A stretch of DNA of 42,569 bases, taken from the IMG/VR virus record IMGVR_UViG_3300009151_000135, positions 1-42,569 of that record; one strand, 5' to 3'. Shown here one piece after another: positions 41,398-42,569 of the stretch (the stretch's first letter is position 1; the number at the start of each line of letters is the position of its first letter). Position numbers and translations under genes: made by a program. The notes beneath the pieces are model-generated. The model had not been told where the DNA came from. It made no database searches and saw nothing but the letters and a program-made list of their open reading frames with translations. The stretch is from a virus.

Positions 41398-42375
41398 ATG
41401 GCAACTTTAGCTGAAATACGAGCAAAACTTAAGGCATCAGAATCAAAAGGTTCTGGAGAACGTACAGGCGGAGATAATTCAATTTATCCGTTTTGGAATC
41501 TCAAAGAAGGCGGCGAATCTACTCTACGATTCCTACCAGACGGCAATTCAGACAACACTTTTTTCTGGGTTGAACGTGCAATGATCAAACTTCCCTTTGC
41601 AGGCATCAAAGGCGAATCTGAAAGCAAAAATATCACAGTACAAGTACCCTGCATGGAAATGTATGGCGACACTTGCCCAATCTTATCAGAAGTGCGTCCT
41701 TGGTTCAAGGATCCAGCATTGGAAGATATGGGTCGTAAATACTGGAAAAAGCGTAGTTATGTTTTCCAAGGTTTTGTTGTTGAAGACGGCCTTGCAGAAA
41801 AAGAAACCCCCGAAAATCCAATCCGTCGTTTCATTATCGGTCCTCAGATTTTCCAATCAATCCGTGCGGCATTGGTGGATCCAGAATTGGAAGACTTGCC
41901 AACTGACTTTGTACATGGTTTAGACTATCGCATGAAGAAAACTTCAAAAGGCGGTTATGCTGACTACTCAACATCAAGTTGGGCACGTCGTGAGCGTCCA
42001 CTAAGCGACATCGAAAACGCCGCTGTCAAACAACATGGCTTGTATACCTTGTCAGACTTCTTGCCAAAGAAACCAGGCGAAGTTGAGTTGAAAGTTATGA
42101 AAGAAATGTTTGAAGCAAGTGTTGACGGCGAAGCATATGACTTGGAACGTTGGGGACAATACTTCAAGCCAGCAGGCATTGGTCAAAATACCGGTGATCC
42201 TGTTAGGTCAACTCCTAAAGCAAGTGCTCCGGTAGATAACGACATTGATCCGGATGACATTCCTGCACCAGTTGCAAAGTCAACACCAGCACCAGCCCCA
42301 AAAGCTGAAGCGGCAGCCAGCGGCGATCGTGCCCAAGACATCTTGGCAATGATTCGCAATCGTCAAAAGGCATAA
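41398..42375 (+). CDS. 32: Single-stranded DNA-binding protein (T4 gp32-like)
   Basis: The 325-residue protein matches gp32 in order: a basic N-terminus for cooperative self-binding (LAEIRAKLKASE), an OB-fold core beginning IYPFWNLKEGGESTLRFLPD and containing YWKKRSYVFQGFVVEDGL and FIIGPQIFQSI, and an acidic/Pro/Ala-rich C-terminal tail for partner binding. TAGGAG lies before the ATG. Only C85 and C93 remain of the zinc-binding set found in T4 (one His and three Cys), so zinc binding is altered or lost. It protects and organises ssDNA in replication and recombination. Confidence 0.95.
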   Translation: MATLAEIRAKLKASESKGSGERTGGDNSIYPFWNLKEGGESTLRFLPDGNSDNTFFWVERAMIKLPFAGIKGESESKNITVQVPCMEMYGDTCPILSEVRPWFKDPALEDMGRKYWKKRSYVFQGFVVEDGLAEKETPENPIRRFIIGPQIFQSIRAALVDPELEDLPTDFVHGLDYRMKKTSKGGYADYSTSSWARRERPLSDIENAAVKQHGLYTLSDFLPKKPGEVELKVMKEMFEASVDGEAYDLERWGQYFKPAGIGQNTGDPVRSTPKASAPVDNDIDPDDIPAPVAKSTPAPAPKAEAAASGDRAQDILAMIRNRQKA

Positions 42376-42381
42376 AAACGG

Positions 42382-42414
42382 CTTGGGCCTCTGCAACCTA
42401 GTTGTACGCCCAGG
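42382..42414 (+). other. Intergenic stem-loop after gp32
   Basis: A seven-pair outer stem (42382-42388 with 42408-42414, one G-U) encloses TGCAAC pairing with GTTGTA across a CTA loop. No T run follows, so it is not a standard terminator; it may protect or process the mRNA between gp32 and the next gene. Confidence 0.45.
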
Positions 42415-42435
42415 TTATCTATTTAGGAGAAACAC

Positions 42436-42569
42436 ATGGCAACAGCAAAAACAGTAAAGTCTTTTGGTGACAAATTGACTAAGGTAAATGAATCATTTAC
42501 AATTAATATGTATGATAATGGCTTCATGGTAGAAGCAGGTGGACGCAACAAGAAAGGCGATTATGTCAA
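42436..42569 (+). CDS. Unknown protein, 3' truncated by window edge
   Basis: ATG at 42436 with TAGGAGA upstream starts a frame that stays open to the window end (44 codons: MATAKTVKSFGDKLTKVNES, then TINMYDNGFMVEAGGRNKKG). It is downstream of gp32 on the same strand. Too little is visible to name a family. Confidence 0.6.
   Translation, partial: MATAKTVKSFGDKLTKVNESFTINMYDNGFMVEAGGRNKKGDYV

Overview
This window is a piece of the genome of a T4-like tailed phage (Caudoviricetes with a contractile tail). The evidence is a set of recognisable T4-type morphogenesis genes: neck proteins gp13 and gp14, tail-completion protein gp15, sheath gp18, tube gp19, head-completion nuclease gp4, terminase gp16 and gp17, the ssDNA-binding protein gp32, and many T4-style late promoter octamers (TATAAATA-like). 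Gene style and the long Gly/Ser/Thr-rich fibres resemble marine and freshwater T4-like phages such as cyanophages. The host cannot be read from the sequence. I see no tRNA, rRNA, CRISPR array or insertion sequence.

Layout. (1) 2-8364: the end of a huge fibre/baseplate-type protein, two small virion-type proteins, three tandem paralogous glycine/histidine-rich adhesins and a small fibre-associated protein, closed by a strong terminator. (2) 8430-18067: a late promoter drives a tightly overlapping plus-strand operon with a flavin-dependent halogenase, a DUF6065-like protein, a small coiled-coil protein and eleven consecutive non-haem Fe(II)/2-oxoglutarate oxygenase-type genes. (3) 18068-22841: a minus-strand operon with three more flavin-dependent halogenases and a small protein. 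(4) 22922-24788: a twelfth oxygenase (+), a second DUF6065-like protein and a NUDIX hydrolase (both -). (5) 24770-27693: gp15 and gp14 on the minus strand, divergent from gp13 (+) across paired late promoters. (6) 28536-29519: dNMP kinase with its own sigma70-like promoter and an unusual inverted repeat, then a convergent HNH-type gene. (7) 29625-42569: sheath, tube, a second tube-fold protein, gp4, gp16, two probable head-interior or core proteins, gp17, a large unknown protein, gp32 and a partial gene.

The remarkable part is the roughly 15 kb array of four halogenases and twelve oxygenases between the adhesin genes and the neck/tail genes. It has late promoters, is translationally coupled, and is flanked by two copies of the same unknown family. 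My inference is that it is a late-expressed protein- or glycan-tailoring system. It may modify virion proteins such as the Gly/His-rich adhesins or the Trp-containing modules repeated in the sheath and neck proteins. The chemistry follows from visible motifs; the substrate is not shown by the sequence.

A second recurring signal is that several late octamers lie exactly where the transcript would start at, or within two bases of, the ATG, and those genes lack a Shine-Dalgarno at usable spacing. This predicts leaderless late mRNAs for gp14, gp16, gp17, the second tube protein and others.
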